Position numbers and translations under genes: made by a program | The notes under the pieces: model-generated | What the model was told of the DNA's origin: nothing | The model's database searches: none | What the model saw: the letters and a program-made list of their open reading frames with translations, nothing else | Origin: ATM1 sp003577165 | GTDB lineage: Bacteria > Armatimonadota > Fimbriimonadia > Fimbriimonadales > ATM1 | Length of the DNA stretch: 34,099 bases | Assembly (NCBI GenBank): GCA_030263715.1 | Contig: SZPM01000024.1 | Location: 1-34,099, forward strand | Direction: 5' to 3' | Part shown: positions 16,049 to 23,840 of the stretch, piece after piece | How the letters are laid out: every line of letters begins with the position of its first letter | How positions within the stretch are numbered: position 1 is the stretch's first letter

Positions 16049-18094
16049 ATGACTCGACACGGCGTCCTCCGAACGGCATCGGCCCTCGCTTTGCTCCTCC
16101 TCGGGATGTGCGCTGCCATCGCGCAGCTCCTCACCCCTACGGTCCGGGGCAAAGCCATGGACGCCATTCGCGACAAGTATCTCGCGCTCGCTTCTCTTCC
16201 TCTCGCGCAGCGACGCGCACAGACCGTGACATTCGCGAGGACCCTCCCAGAGATCAAGTTCGCCGATGTCACCGAGGACGGCAACGTGGCGTGTGTCTTC
16301 AAAGACGACGTTCCCTACATGATCCTCGGCAACGTCGCGGCCGTTCCGGATAAGGAGCAAAGCCTCGACGCATTCCTCGACTCTTTCCGTACTCGCGCTT
16401 CGGCCGAGCGGATCATTCGACCGCTCGAGTTCGCCCCCCCGTACCGCGCTGTCCAAGCCCCCCAGCAATTCGAACCCAACGACCTTCCCGAGAGCCTCGA
16501 CGCGCGAATCGCGAACGCGCTTGGCAAATGCTTCGGAGACAGTTGCCCCGAAGTGCGAAGGATTCTCACCAACAAGGGATACAAAGTCGCTGCCGGCACG
16601 GACGCGTCCATCGCGACCCTCATGGGGTTGAAGGGCCTCGGCGTGTACTACATGCAATGCCACGGGGGCAACTCGCTGGTTTGGGATGCCGCCGAGAAAA
16701 AGTTCGTGGAGGACTACATCCTCGTGTCAGGTGAAGAGTGGTCGGCCAAGTTGGAGAGCGACATGGAAGAACTCGCGATCCCGGGCCTCACGGGAGGTCT
16801 CATGAGCAGCGGCTTCCTCGGTACTTGCGAGGCCCTCTATGACCTCGATGCGAACAACAAAGAGATCAACAAGCGCTGGTTCACGATTACACGAAAGTTC
16901 ATTCGCACTTTTTGGATGTTCAGCAAGAACAGTTTCGTCCTCATCTACGGGTGCACCACGACGCGCATCTCCGATGTCATGGCAGAGGACCCGGTCAACT
17001 GCTCCGTCTACTGCGGAATGAGCGACCTCGGACATACCGACTGCCACAAGTGGATCAAACTGCTATACGACCGACTCACGGGAACGAACGACGACACCAT
17101 CCCGCCTGCGGAGTCCGGCTATCCGCAGCGCCCGTTCGATTGGGTGAAACTGTTCGACGACTTCAAGGAGAGGAAGCAGCTCTGGCCAACCCTCTTCACG
17201 CACAAAGGCAAGCAGCGCTCTCCCAGCCCGATATTCCGCCCGAATCGCGACAACTTCGGCATCCTCACGCCTTCGATTAAGTTCATTCATCCGCTCGCGT
17301 ACCAACGCCGCATCGAGCTCATCGGCACCTTCGGCAAGGATCCCGGCGAGCAAAACAGAAAGGTCGAGATCGCGGGCGTCGCCCAGGTGATCGAAACGTG
17401 GGAGCCGGAGAAGATCGTCGTCATATTGGCCGACGACAACCTCGGAGCGTCCGGCGAGGTGAAAGCGTTTCACAAGGGCCGCCCAAGCAACTCCCGCTGG
17501 CTCAGCAAGTGGACTGGAAAGATCGGCATCACCATCGCGGGCGAAGAGAGCCTCGCGTTCAACGCCGACTTTCAAGTCAACATGATCGGCGACCCCTGGT
17601 CGTACCGTGAAGACCCCGGTGTCCCCCCCGTTGATCAAATGATTTGGAACGTCTACACGACGACGGGCTCAACCTGCACCTGGAACGCCTCCGGCAAGGA
17701 GACCGACAGCAACGGAAAGATCGTTCGCGCATGGAGCGGCGAAGGCGAGCCGAAGTGCTGGCTCGAAGAGAACATGGGAACGCAGAACACTTTCGGTGTC
17801 GGCGGCGTCGCGGACTCTTACATCAAGAAGATCAACCTCTACGTTGCCATCGTCGGTGTCTTCTCCTTCAACGAACGCGGCACGATCAACCCGAAGACTC
17901 CCATCAAATTGGGAGATTGGATGCAGGGACAGACCCTGTTCCAGGCCGCTTACGACAGCGACTTCGGGATCATCGGGAATCAGATGGAAATCGAGGACGA
18001 GCCTTCACGCTTGGCATATGGCGGAAAGAGCGCCGTGCTCGTGTGGGATTCGATGCAGTGTCGCTACGGCATGCCCAAAGCCGCCGCGAGGTAA
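16049..18094 (+). CDS. Large secreted protein, possible caspase-like (clan CD) fold
   Basis: This protein has 681 residues. I choose the ATG at 16049 because it opens a good signal peptide (TRHGVLRTASALALLLLGMCAAIAQ); the frame is open from 15956 but those extra residues are Arg/Pro rich. No Shine-Dalgarno site is visible. I recognise no named family. Two segments recall CHAT and other caspase-fold peptidases: a hydrophobic strand ending in His-Gly (VYYMQCH205GGN) and a later strand ending in Cys (FVLIYGC302TTT). The gap of 97 residues is longer than usual, so an insertion would be needed. The C-terminal half (about 420-681) looks beta-rich with several cysteines and tryptophans. It is divergent from the selenoprotein gene with 139 bp between their starts, and REP-like repeats follow its stop. 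Confidence 0.8.
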   Translation: MTRHGVLRTASALALLLLGMCAAIAQLLTPTVRGKAMDAIRDKYLALASLPLAQRRAQTVTFARTLPEIKFADVTEDGNVACVFKDDVPYMILGNVAAVPDKEQSLDAFLDSFRTRASAERIIRPLEFAPPYRAVQAPQQFEPNDLPESLDARIANALGKCFGDSCPEVRRILTNKGYKVAAGTDASIATLMGLKGLGVYYMQCHGGNSLVWDAAEKKFVEDYILVSGEEWSAKLESDMEELAIPGLTGGLMSSGFLGTCEALYDLDANNKEINKRWFTITRKFIRTFWMFSKNSFVLIYGCTTTRISDVMAEDPVNCSVYCGMSDLGHTDCHKWIKLLYDRLTGTNDDTIPPAESGYPQRPFDWVKLFDDFKERKQLWPTLFTHKGKQRSPSPIFRPNRDNFGILTPSIKFIHPLAYQRRIELIGTFGKDPGEQNRKVEIAGVAQVIETWEPEKIVVILADDNLGASGEVKAFHKGRPSNSRWLSKWTGKIGITIAGEESLAFNADFQVNMIGDPWSYREDPGVPPVDQMIWNVYTTTGSTCTWNASGKETDSNGKIVRAWSGEGEPKCWLEENMGTQNTFGVGGVADSYIKKINLYVAIVGVFSFNERGTINPKTPIKLGDWMQGQTLFQAAYDSDFGIIGNQMEIEDEPSRLAYGGKSAVLVWDSMQCRYGMPKAAAR

Positions 18095-18168
18095 CCCCCG
18101 CGCCGATCCCCTGAGACTTGACCATGTGACTCCGTCGAGCACCACCCCAGGTTGCGACCTCGGGGAGG

Positions 18169-18307
18169 GGTGCCACCGATAAGCGAAGCCCGCCCGTGCA
18201 GATCCTTGTAACCACGAAATCGGGTGCCACGGGTAAGCGAAGCGCGCCCGTGCAATCCAAATAACCACGAAACCGGGTGCCACGGGCAAGCGAAGCGCGC
18301 CCGTGCA
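18169..18307 (+). repeat. Three REP-like palindromic repeats
   Basis: Copies lie at 18169-18200 (degenerate), 18222-18254 and 18275-18307. The core is GTGCCACGGG, a TAAGCGAAGCGCG loop, then CCCGTGCA, so CACGGG pairs with CCCGTG. A short 'accacgaaa' element precedes copies 2 and 3. They fill the start of the 493-bp gap after the secreted protein gene. Between 18308 and 18429 I see nothing further. Confidence 0.85.
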
Positions 18308-18429
18308 CGGCCCCTGCAACCCGCACATCACAGGACACCCTTCCACCTGCACGATAAAGCCACGGCCAACGAAGCCACCCGGTGCGAAGATTGCTGAACT
18401 CCCCTGCAACAAACCGCTCCCACCGGACG

Positions 18430-18436
18430 TAATAAT
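18430..18436 (+). promoter_or_regulatory. Candidate -10 element for the riboswitch operon
   Basis: TAATAAT lies 11 bp upstream of the riboswitch's first paired bases, the right place for a -10 box. No convincing -35 box is visible 17 bp further upstream. Confidence 0.4.
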
Positions 18437-18446
18437 CCCCAGACCC

Positions 18447-18557
18447 AGAAGGGGAGTAGCGCACGCTAATTGCGGATCCGGCGCCGTCAATCCGCCCGAA
18501 AGGGCCGGCTCGGAACTCAGCGCGAGACCTTCACCGCTAGGCGAGTGAAGGTTTTTT
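18447..18557 (+). promoter_or_regulatory. yybP-ykoY (Mn2+) riboswitch with transcription terminator
   Basis: The class's conserved 5' strand AAGGGGAGUAGC is at 18449-18460 and its conserved 3' strand GCGAGACCUU is at 18522-18531. Between them are a GCCC-GAAA-GGGC hairpin and a second arm. Stem P1 would pair GAAGG (18448-18452) with CCTTC (18528-18532). Those same 3' bases also form the 5' side of the terminator at 18528-18557, so the two structures exclude each other. Metal binding that stabilises P1 should therefore break the terminator and turn the operon on. The downstream operon includes terC, a classic target of this Mn2+-sensing class. Confidence 0.9.
18528..18557 (+). terminator. Riboswitch-controlled intrinsic terminator
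   Basis: CCTTCAC and GTGAAGG pair around a loop that itself holds CGC-TAG-GCG, followed by six Ts. It ends 30 bp before the first gene of the operon and overlaps the 3' side of riboswitch stem P1. Confidence 0.88.
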
Positions 18558-18587
18558 CTTTGCCTGGCGGCAGGTCCAGGAGAAGAA

Positions 18588-18848
18588 ATGGAGCACACGC
18601 AAGATCAAACCTGCCTTGACGTCGAATTCGCCCTCGACCGAGACCAATTCGTTCGCGCGCTGCGCAGCCTCGCCGACGCCGTCGAAGCTGGCGGCGCCTT
18701 CGAGTACGAGGTCGGAGGAGAACGCATCGCCGTTCCTCCTTCCGCTTCATTCAGCGTCGAGCGAGAAAGATCGGGCGACGAAGAAGAACTCGAGTTTCAG
18801 ATCAAGTGGGATCTCGCGACGGAGGGAGCGGAAGATGATCTGCCCTAA
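18588..18848 (+). CDS. amphi-Trp domain-containing protein
   Basis: This 86-residue acidic protein opens with a good ribosome binding site (AGGAGAAGAA before ATG). It has the pattern of the small amphi-Trp domain: an alpha-helical start (FVRALRSLADAVEAGGAFEY), a central V-x-IAVPPSASFSVERE strand, and a final EELEFQIKWDL strand with the conserved Trp. The function of the family is not established to my knowledge. It is the first gene after the Mn2+ riboswitch and overlaps the next gene by 14 bp, so the operon and probably its translation are coupled. Confidence 0.8.
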   Translation: MEHTQDQTCLDVEFALDRDQFVRALRSLADAVEAGGAFEYEVGGERIAVPPSASFSVERERSGDEEELEFQIKWDLATEGAEDDLP

Positions 18849-19122
18849 GTGCATGGACCAGGTCCTCGTACCGCTCGACCGGGACGGAGTGGAGGTGGAC
18901 TACTGCCCCGGATGCAGGGGCGTGTGGCTTGACCGAGGCGAACTGGACAAGGCGCTGGAACGAGCGCGCCCCCGCGCGCTTGATTCAGCAGGCGACTTCG
19001 ATCGACGCGAACGGGGTGGGCGGCGACACGACGAGGACGACGACTTCGACAGAGACTCGCACGAACGAGGCCACCGCAAGCGACGCGGCGGATTCCTCGC
19101 GGATCTTCTCGACTTCGATTAA
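18835..19122 (+). CDS. Zinc-ribbon (TFIIB-type) protein
   Basis: This is a 95-residue protein. The ATG at 18835 follows GGAGGGA and overlaps the end of the amphi-Trp gene. Residues 3-40 hold the zf-TFIIB pattern: CPKC, a 16-residue gap, CPGCRGVWLDRGEL. Four cysteines should bind one zinc. The second half is highly charged (Arg, Asp, His, Glu), probably disordered or metal-binding, and ends in FLADLLDFD. Small proteins of this kind have no firm function. Its place between amphi-Trp and terC under a Mn2+ riboswitch suggests a role in metal handling. Confidence 0.8.
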   Translation: MICPKCMDQVLVPLDRDGVEVDYCPGCRGVWLDRGELDKALERARPRALDSAGDFDRRERGGRRHDEDDDFDRDSHERGHRKRRGGFLADLLDFD

Positions 19123-19128
19123 CGGTCG

Positions 19129-20124
19129 ATGGAAATCGCGGGCGTCCCCCTCGTCTTTTGGCTCGCCTTCTGCGGCCTAATTCTCGTCTTCCTCGGCCTT
19201 GACCTCGGCGTCTTTCACCGCACCGCTCACAAGGTCTCGATGAAGGAGGCGCTCATCTGGACGGGCGTTTGGATTAGTCTCGCTCTCGCGTTCAACGCGG
19301 GCATTTTCCTATTCTGGGAACGAATTCAACCGGGCAGTTCGATCTCGAGCGATGAGGCCGGAATGGCGTTCCTCGCCGGTTATCTGGTCGAGTACTCGCT
19401 CAGCGTGGACAACATCTTCGTCTTCCTCGTCGTCTTCCGCTACTTCGCGCTTCCCGAGGCGTTCCGCCACAGGATTCTTTTCTGGGGAATCATCGGCGCG
19501 CTCATCTTTCGCGCGATCTTCATTGCTATTGGCGCCGCGCTCCTGGAACGATTCACATGGATGATGCTCCTCTTCGGCGCGTTCCTGATCTTCACCGGCG
19601 TCAAGATGGTGCTCATCCGGGAGAGGAAACTGGAGCCCGAGCGCAATCCAGTTGTCCGCCTGTTTCGACGCTTCATCCCAGTAACGCAAACTTACGTCGC
19701 TCAGAAGTTCTTCACTCGCATCGACGGCAGACTTTGGGCGACGCCTCTGCTCATCGTGCTTCTGGTGATCGAGATGACCGACCTCGTGTTCGCCGTGGAC
19801 TCGATTCCCGCCATCTTCGCGATCACCTCAGACCCGTTCCTCGTGTTCACTTCCAACGTCTTTGCGATCCTCGGACTCCGATCCCTGTTCTTTGCCCTGT
19901 CAGGCCTCATGGAGAGGCTGCACCTACTGAGTTACGGCCTCGCGGCGATCCTCGTCTTCGTAGGCGCAAAGATGCTGTACGGCTACGGTGAGAAGTTCGT
20001 GGTGCCGGAATGGCCCAAGTTCTCGGTGGGACTGTCGCTTGCGATCATCGCAACGATCCTCGCTGTCACCGTGGCCGCGTCGCTGATCTTCCAAAGGCGA
20101 CTGGTGCCCCGAACCGATTCCTAA
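19129..20124 (+). CDS. TerC/Alx-family membrane protein
   Basis: This is a 331-residue protein with about nine transmembrane helices, starting 6 bp after the zinc-ribbon gene. Conserved acidic motifs of the family are present: GLDLGVFHR near residue 24, EYSLSVDNIFVF near 88-99 and IEMTDLVFAVDSIPAIF near 215-231. TerC/Alx/MntP-linked proteins are implicated in Mn2+ efflux and in loading exported enzymes with Mn2+. Control by the yybP-ykoY riboswitch upstream agrees with that. It is the last gene of the operon; a long inverted repeat and REP-like repeats follow. Confidence 0.92.
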   Translation: MEIAGVPLVFWLAFCGLILVFLGLDLGVFHRTAHKVSMKEALIWTGVWISLALAFNAGIFLFWERIQPGSSISSDEAGMAFLAGYLVEYSLSVDNIFVFLVVFRYFALPEAFRHRILFWGIIGALIFRAIFIAIGAALLERFTWMMLLFGAFLIFTGVKMVLIRERKLEPERNPVVRLFRRFIPVTQTYVAQKFFTRIDGRLWATPLLIVLLVIEMTDLVFAVDSIPAIFAITSDPFLVFTSNVFAILGLRSLFFALSGLMERLHLLSYGLAAILVFVGAKMLYGYGEKFVVPEWPKFSVGLSLAIIATILAVTVAASLIFQRRLVPRTDS

Positions 20125-20135
20125 ACGCCTGATTC

Positions 20136-20193
20136 CCCTGAGATCGGATGCTGTGACCCCAATCGAGAACAACCAGCGGTCCCGATCTCAGGG
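20136..20193. repeat. 12-bp perfect inverted repeat after terC
   Basis: CCCTGAGATCGG (20136-20147) and CCGATCTCAGGG (20182-20193) are exact reverse complements with a 34-bp loop. Pairing extends three more bases if one C is bulged. It could be a transcript-end hairpin, but no T-run follows. The loop contains no repeat copy. Confidence 0.55.
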
Positions 20194-20205
20194 AACCGAG
20201 TTTCT

Positions 20206-20462
20206 GAGTGCCACGGGTAAGCGAAGCGCGCCCGTGAAGTTCTTACAACCACGAAACCGGGTGCCACGGCCAAGCGAAGCACGGTCGTGCAAAGCCTTCA
20301 TGACATTGCCGCGGCCTCCAACTTGTTTACGAAATCGGGTGCCACGGGTAAGCGAAGCGCGCCCGTGAAGTTCTTACAACCACGAAACCGGGTGCCACGG
20401 GTAAGCGAAGCGCGCCCGTGCCATCCCCCCGGGTCCCACGGGTAAGCGAAGCGCGCCCGTGC
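20206..20462 (+). repeat. Five REP-like repeats, including a 62-bp exact duplication
   Basis: Copies lie near 20206-20237, 20258-20291, 20337-20367, 20390-20421 and 20431-20462. The block 20208-20269 is repeated exactly at 20339-20400, an offset of 131 bp. The second copy (20258-20291) reads CACGGCC and GGTCGTG in its arms instead of CACGGG and CCCGTG, so both sides changed and pairing is kept. No transposase or RAYT gene is in the window. Confidence 0.85.
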
Positions 20463-20742
20463 GAAGCCTGCCGAACCTGCACGCCCGACGCATCCCATCG
20501 ACCGCTCCACAGTGAACCCGGTTGACTTCCCCCGCCTCCCTGTCCTTAAGGGTGTGCACCAAATCCTGCCTCCGCCACGCCGTATGGCCGCCCGGAACAC
20601 TCACCGAGCAGACAGCCGGCTGCACCCCGAACCTGCACGCTTTCCCACACGCGGAGCGTGCACCGTGCACCCGTGCAACCCCCGCCTGGCGCCCGAAGCC
20701 AAGCCTCCCCCGGGGACGGCAAAGCCACACCATCGACTCGTG
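20463..20742. other. Non-coding spacer
   Basis: About 280 bases between the repeats and the tRNA promoter. It is C-rich and contains several GTGCA/TGCAC words, possibly decayed repeat pieces. I see no credible gene or known RNA; the open frames here lack any start signal or family likeness. Confidence 0.4.
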
Positions 20743-20748
20743 TACAAT
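20743..20748 (+). promoter_or_regulatory. Candidate -10 element of tRNA-Gly
   Basis: TACAAT preceded by TG lies 12 bp before the first base of the tRNA, as expected for an extended -10 promoter. No clear -35 box is seen. Confidence 0.4.
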
Positions 20749-20760
20749 GTCCTCGTCCGA

Positions 20761-20835
20761 GCGGGTGTAGCTCAGTGGCAGAGCATCTGCTTCCCAAGCA
20801 GAGGGTCGCGGGTTCGACCCCCGTCGCCCGCTCCA
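20761..20835 (+). tRNA. tRNA-Gly (anticodon CCC)
   Basis: A full cloverleaf is present. Acceptor stem GCGGGTG pairs with CGCCCGC (one G-U), the D arm is GCTC-AGTGGCA-GAGC, and the anticodon arm is TCTGC-TTCCCAA-GCAGA with anticodon CCC. The variable loop is five bases and the T arm is GCGGG-TTCGACC-CCCGT. The 3' CCA is encoded. The gene reads GGG codons, which are used in this genome inside long G runs. It stands alone between the repeat cluster and the end of pntB. Confidence 0.97.
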
Positions 20836-20876
20836 GACCTCTCCCCGAAGATCTCTGCAGGCCGCGGCCGAAGTCC

Positions 20877-22277
20877 CTAAAAGTTGTCGAGCGCGCCGAC
20901 CAGTTTCGTCACGACCTGCTTCGCGTCGCCGAAGACCATGATCGTGTTGTCCATCGTGAACAATTCGTTCTCGATGCCGGCGAAACCGACCCCTCGACCG
21001 CGCTTGATGACGATGACCGTTCTCGACTTGTCCACGTCCAGAATCGGCATGCCGTAAATCGGAGACGACTTGTCGTGCCTCGCCGACGGATTGACCACGT
21101 CGTTCGCGCCAATGATGAGCGACACGTCCGTCTCCGGAAACGCCGAATTGATTTCGTCCAAATCGTACAGCATGTCGTATGGGATGTCCGCCTCGGCGAG
21201 CAGCACGTTCATGTGCCCCGGCATCCGTCCGGCAACCGGGTGAATCGCGAACTTCACGTCCACGCCCATCTTCGTCAGTTTGTCGGTGAGTTCCTTGACC
21301 ACGTGCTGCGCCTGCGCGACCGCCATGCCGTAGCCGGGAACGATGACCACGTTCTGCACGCTCGAAAAGATGATCGCAGCGTCGTCCACCGAGTAACTCT
21401 TCATGTGGCCGCCGACTGTCGTGCCAGAGGCGGTCTCGCCCCCACCCGTGCCGAACGCGCCGAACAAAACGTTCTCAAGCGAACGGTTCATGGCCGTGCA
21501 CATGAGGAGCGTCAAAATCAGACCGCTCGCACCGACGAGCGCGCCGCCGATGAGCAAAGCCGTGTTCGAAAGCACGAATCCGGCAAGGCCCGCGGCCAGC
21601 CCGGTGAACGAGTTGAGCAGCGAGATCACGACAGGCATGTCTGCGCCGCCGATTGGAAGAACCATCAGAATCCCGACCGCGAGGCTTGCGCCGAGCAGAC
21701 CCGAAATCAACGCGACGGACGGCTGGCCGACGATTCCCATCACGGCCATCGCGAGCACGCCCGCGAGCAGCAGGAAGTTGACGACCTTGTCGCCCGTGTA
21801 GGTGATCGGCTTACCGGGCAGCAACTCTTGCAGTTTTCCGAAAGCGATCATGCTGCCGGAAAACGAAATGGAGCCGATGATCGCGCTGATGATCGCAGTG
21901 ACCAGCGGCACAGAATCCATCTTGAAGCCGGAGTCGAAGGCGATCTTGTACTCGATGAACGCGACCAGCGCCACAGCGCCGCCGCCGACGCCGTTGAAAA
22001 GGGCGACCATCTGCGGCATGGCGGTCATCTGCACTTTGCGCGCGGACACGAGGCCGATGACGCCGCCCACGGCAACCGCCGCTCCGATGTACGCCATGTT
22101 CATTTGCTGAACTTCGCGCAGACTCAGCAGTGTCGTGATGAGCGCGATGAGCATCCCGAGCGCAGCGACCAGGTTGCCTCGCCTCGCCGTGACCGGCGAG
22201 TTCAGCATCTTGAGCGCGACGATAAAAAGAACGGCGCCGGTCAGATACCCGGCGTCAACCTGCCAGCCGTCAATCAC
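20877..22277 (-). CDS. pntB: NAD(P)+ transhydrogenase subunit beta
   Basis: This is a 466-residue protein. The N-terminal 270 residues hold about eight to nine membrane helices of the proton channel. The C-terminal domain III binds NADP(H): VVIVPGYGMAVAQAQH near residue 308, PVAGRMPGHMNVLLAEA, then LIIGANDVVNPSAR and GMPILDVDKSRTVIVIKRG. With PntA it moves hydride from NADH to NADP+ driven by protons, supplying NADPH. The start is GTG at 22277, eight bases inside the end of the preceding pntAB gene, with AGGAGG upstream. It is the last gene of a three-gene operon. Confidence 0.96.
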   Translation of the reverse strand: MIDGWQVDAGYLTGAVLFIVALKMLNSPVTARRGNLVAALGMLIALITTLLSLREVQQMNMAYIGAAVAVGGVIGLVSARKVQMTAMPQMVALFNGVGGGAVALVAFIEYKIAFDSGFKMDSVPLVTAIISAIIGSISFSGSMIAFGKLQELLPGKPITYTGDKVVNFLLLAGVLAMAVMGIVGQPSVALISGLLGASLAVGILMVLPIGGADMPVVISLLNSFTGLAAGLAGFVLSNTALLIGGALVGASGLILTLLMCTAMNRSLENVLFGAFGTGGGETASGTTVGGHMKSYSVDDAAIIFSSVQNVVIVPGYGMAVAQAQHVVKELTDKLTKMGVDVKFAIHPVAGRMPGHMNVLLAEADIPYDMLYDLDEINSAFPETDVSLIIGANDVVNPSARHDKSSPIYGMPILDVDKSRTVIVIKRGRGVGFAGIENELFTMDNTIMVFGDAKQVVTKLVGALDNF

Positions 22278-22572
22278 GGGAGGCCTCCTTCTTCGCAGGC
22301 CTCTTCTTAAACATTTCGAGCATGCGATCCGTAACGACGAATCCGCCGACGACGTTCAGCGTCCCGAAGATCACCGCCACAATTCCGAGTGTGACGGAAG
22401 CCACGTCATCGGCGTGCGCGAGCACGATGAGCGCGCCGACGAGGATGACGCCGTGAATGGCGTTCGTCGCCGACATCAGCGGCGTGTGAAGCGTCGGAGG
22501 CACCTTGGTGATGACCTCCAACCCCACGAACACGGCGAGAATAAAAATCGTGATGACCGCGATGAGCGTCAT
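22270..22572 (-). CDS. pntAB: NAD(P)+ transhydrogenase subunit alpha part 2 (membrane part)
   Basis: This is a 100-residue protein with three membrane helices and the conserved segment PPTLHTPLMSATNAIHG near residues 25-41. It forms the alpha-side part of the proton channel. In this operon the alpha subunit is split in two, an arrangement found in many bacteria, whereas E. coli has one chain. Its ATG overlaps the stop of the first gene by four bases (ATGA) and its own end overlaps pntB by eight, so translation is probably coupled. Confidence 0.93.
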   Translation of the reverse strand: MTLIAVITIFILAVFVGLEVITKVPPTLHTPLMSATNAIHGVILVGALIVLAHADDVASVTLGIVAVIFGTLNVVGGFVVTDRMLEMFKKRPAKKEASRD

Positions 22573-23726
22573 GATTGCTTCGTCCTTTCGTACTTGAGTC
22601 GCGTCGGCTCGTGCATGATGCGTCCATCATGAGTGACGAGAGTTCCGTGCGTGATCTCGTCGTCCATGTCGAGCGCGAGTTTGCCGTCCTTCACCAGGTG
22701 CAGCAGCAACTCGGTGATGTTCTTCGAATACATCTTGCTGGCGTGCACGGCCATCTCCGAAGGAAGATCGAGCGGCGCGATGATCTTCACGCCTTCGAAC
22801 TGAGTCGTCTCGCCCGGCTTCGTCGCCTCGCAGTTGCCGCCGTTCACGGCAGCGAGGTCGACGATCACCGAACCGCGTGCCATCAGTTTCACCATCTCCT
22901 TCGTGATCAGAACCGGCGCGTGCTTGCCGGGGATGAGCGCGGTCGTGATGACGACGTCGCACTTCGGCAGCCGCGACGCGATGATCTCGAGTTCCTTAGA
23001 GTGCGTCGTTCCGCTGACCTCTTTCGCGTATCCTCCGGCGTCCTCCGCTTCCTCGCCGCTCAGCCCCAAGTCGACGAACTTCGCGCCGAGGCTTTGCACT
23101 TGCTCCTTCACCGCCGGGCGCACGTCGAACGCTTCGACGATGGCCCCCAGCTTGCGACAGGTCGCGATCGCCTGAAGACCCGCAACTCCCGCTCCTATCA
23201 CGAGGACGCGGGCGGGCGCCAGGGTGCCGGCCGCAGTCATCAGCATTGGGAAGAATTTCGGCAGCGCACTCGCGGCCAACAGTGCCGCGCGATAGCCTGC
23301 GATGGTGCTCATCGAACTGATCGCGTCCATGGTCTGAGCGCGCGTGATGCGCGGCATCAGGTCCATGGCGAACGAGGTGATGTTCCGTTTCGCCAACGCA
23401 CCGGCCGTGTCCACATTCGCATGCGGAAACATCAGCGCGATCAGGCCGGAGCCCTCGCGCAGACGCTGGACGTCGCTGTCAGGGTGCCCGTCTTCGGGTC
23501 CCACCACCTTCAGGATGATGTCCGCCTGCGAGTACAGCTCGCCGGGACCGGGGCAGATCTTCGCCCCAGCCTCCTCGTACTCGCGGTCGGAATACAGGGA
23601 TCCCTCACCCGCACCCGACTCGATCAGCACCGAAAAGCCCTGACTCGCGAGGGCCTTTGCGCCTTCAGGAGTCAGGGCTACCCGGCGTTCGGCCGGGGCC
23701 GTTTCCTTGGGCACGCCGACGGTCAT
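22569..23726 (-). CDS. pntAA: NAD(P)+ transhydrogenase subunit alpha part 1 (NAD-binding part)
   Basis: This protein has 385 residues from the ATG at 23726, chosen because GGAG lies eight bases upstream and the protein then begins MTVGVPKE, where the family normally begins. An ATG at 23759 would add 11 residues without a ribosome site. The start holds VPKETAPAERRVALTPEG, and the NAD(H) fold is RVLVIGAGVAGLQAIATCRKLG near residues 165-186, followed by VEAFDVRPAVKEQVQSLGAKF. It forms domain I of the transhydrogenase on the cytoplasmic side. It heads the operon and is divergent from crcB. Confidence 0.93.
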   Translation of the reverse strand: MTVGVPKETAPAERRVALTPEGAKALASQGFSVLIESGAGEGSLYSDREYEEAGAKICPGPGELYSQADIILKVVGPEDGHPDSDVQRLREGSGLIALMFPHANVDTAGALAKRNITSFAMDLMPRITRAQTMDAISSMSTIAGYRAALLAASALPKFFPMLMTAAGTLAPARVLVIGAGVAGLQAIATCRKLGAIVEAFDVRPAVKEQVQSLGAKFVDLGLSGEEAEDAGGYAKEVSGTTHSKELEIIASRLPKCDVVITTALIPGKHAPVLITKEMVKLMARGSVIVDLAAVNGGNCEATKPGETTQFEGVKIIAPLDLPSEMAVHASKMYSKNITELLLHLVKDGKLALDMDDEITHGTLVTHDGRIMHEPTRLKYERTKQS

Positions 23727-23840
23727 GCCCGATGCTCCGTTTGAATCACTCGCCGCCATAATACATGGATTCACAAGCGGATTCCTGCCCCTCCCGGACA
23801 AGAATCCGGTTAAGTACACCGCACAGAAACGCTCCTCACT

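Noticed and set aside
18169..18307. CRISPR-like short array of 32-bp repeats
   Set aside because: The intervals are irregular, around 20 bp, and themselves partly conserved; repeats are also scattered elsewhere as intergenic palindromes.
18169..20462. Insertion sequence or RAYT transposase linked to the repeats
   Set aside because: No ORF between or near the repeats resembles a transposase; the genes there are clearly the Mn2+ operon.
22575..23744. 389-residue plus-strand ORF opposite pntA
   Set aside because: It is rich in Arg, His and Asp with no family likeness; it is a mirror of the strongly supported pntAA gene in GC-rich DNA.
23760..23840. Fluoride riboswitch before crcB
   Set aside because: I looked for the conserved GGCGAUGG-type core and pseudoknot partner and found neither; only a 7-bp inverted repeat is present.
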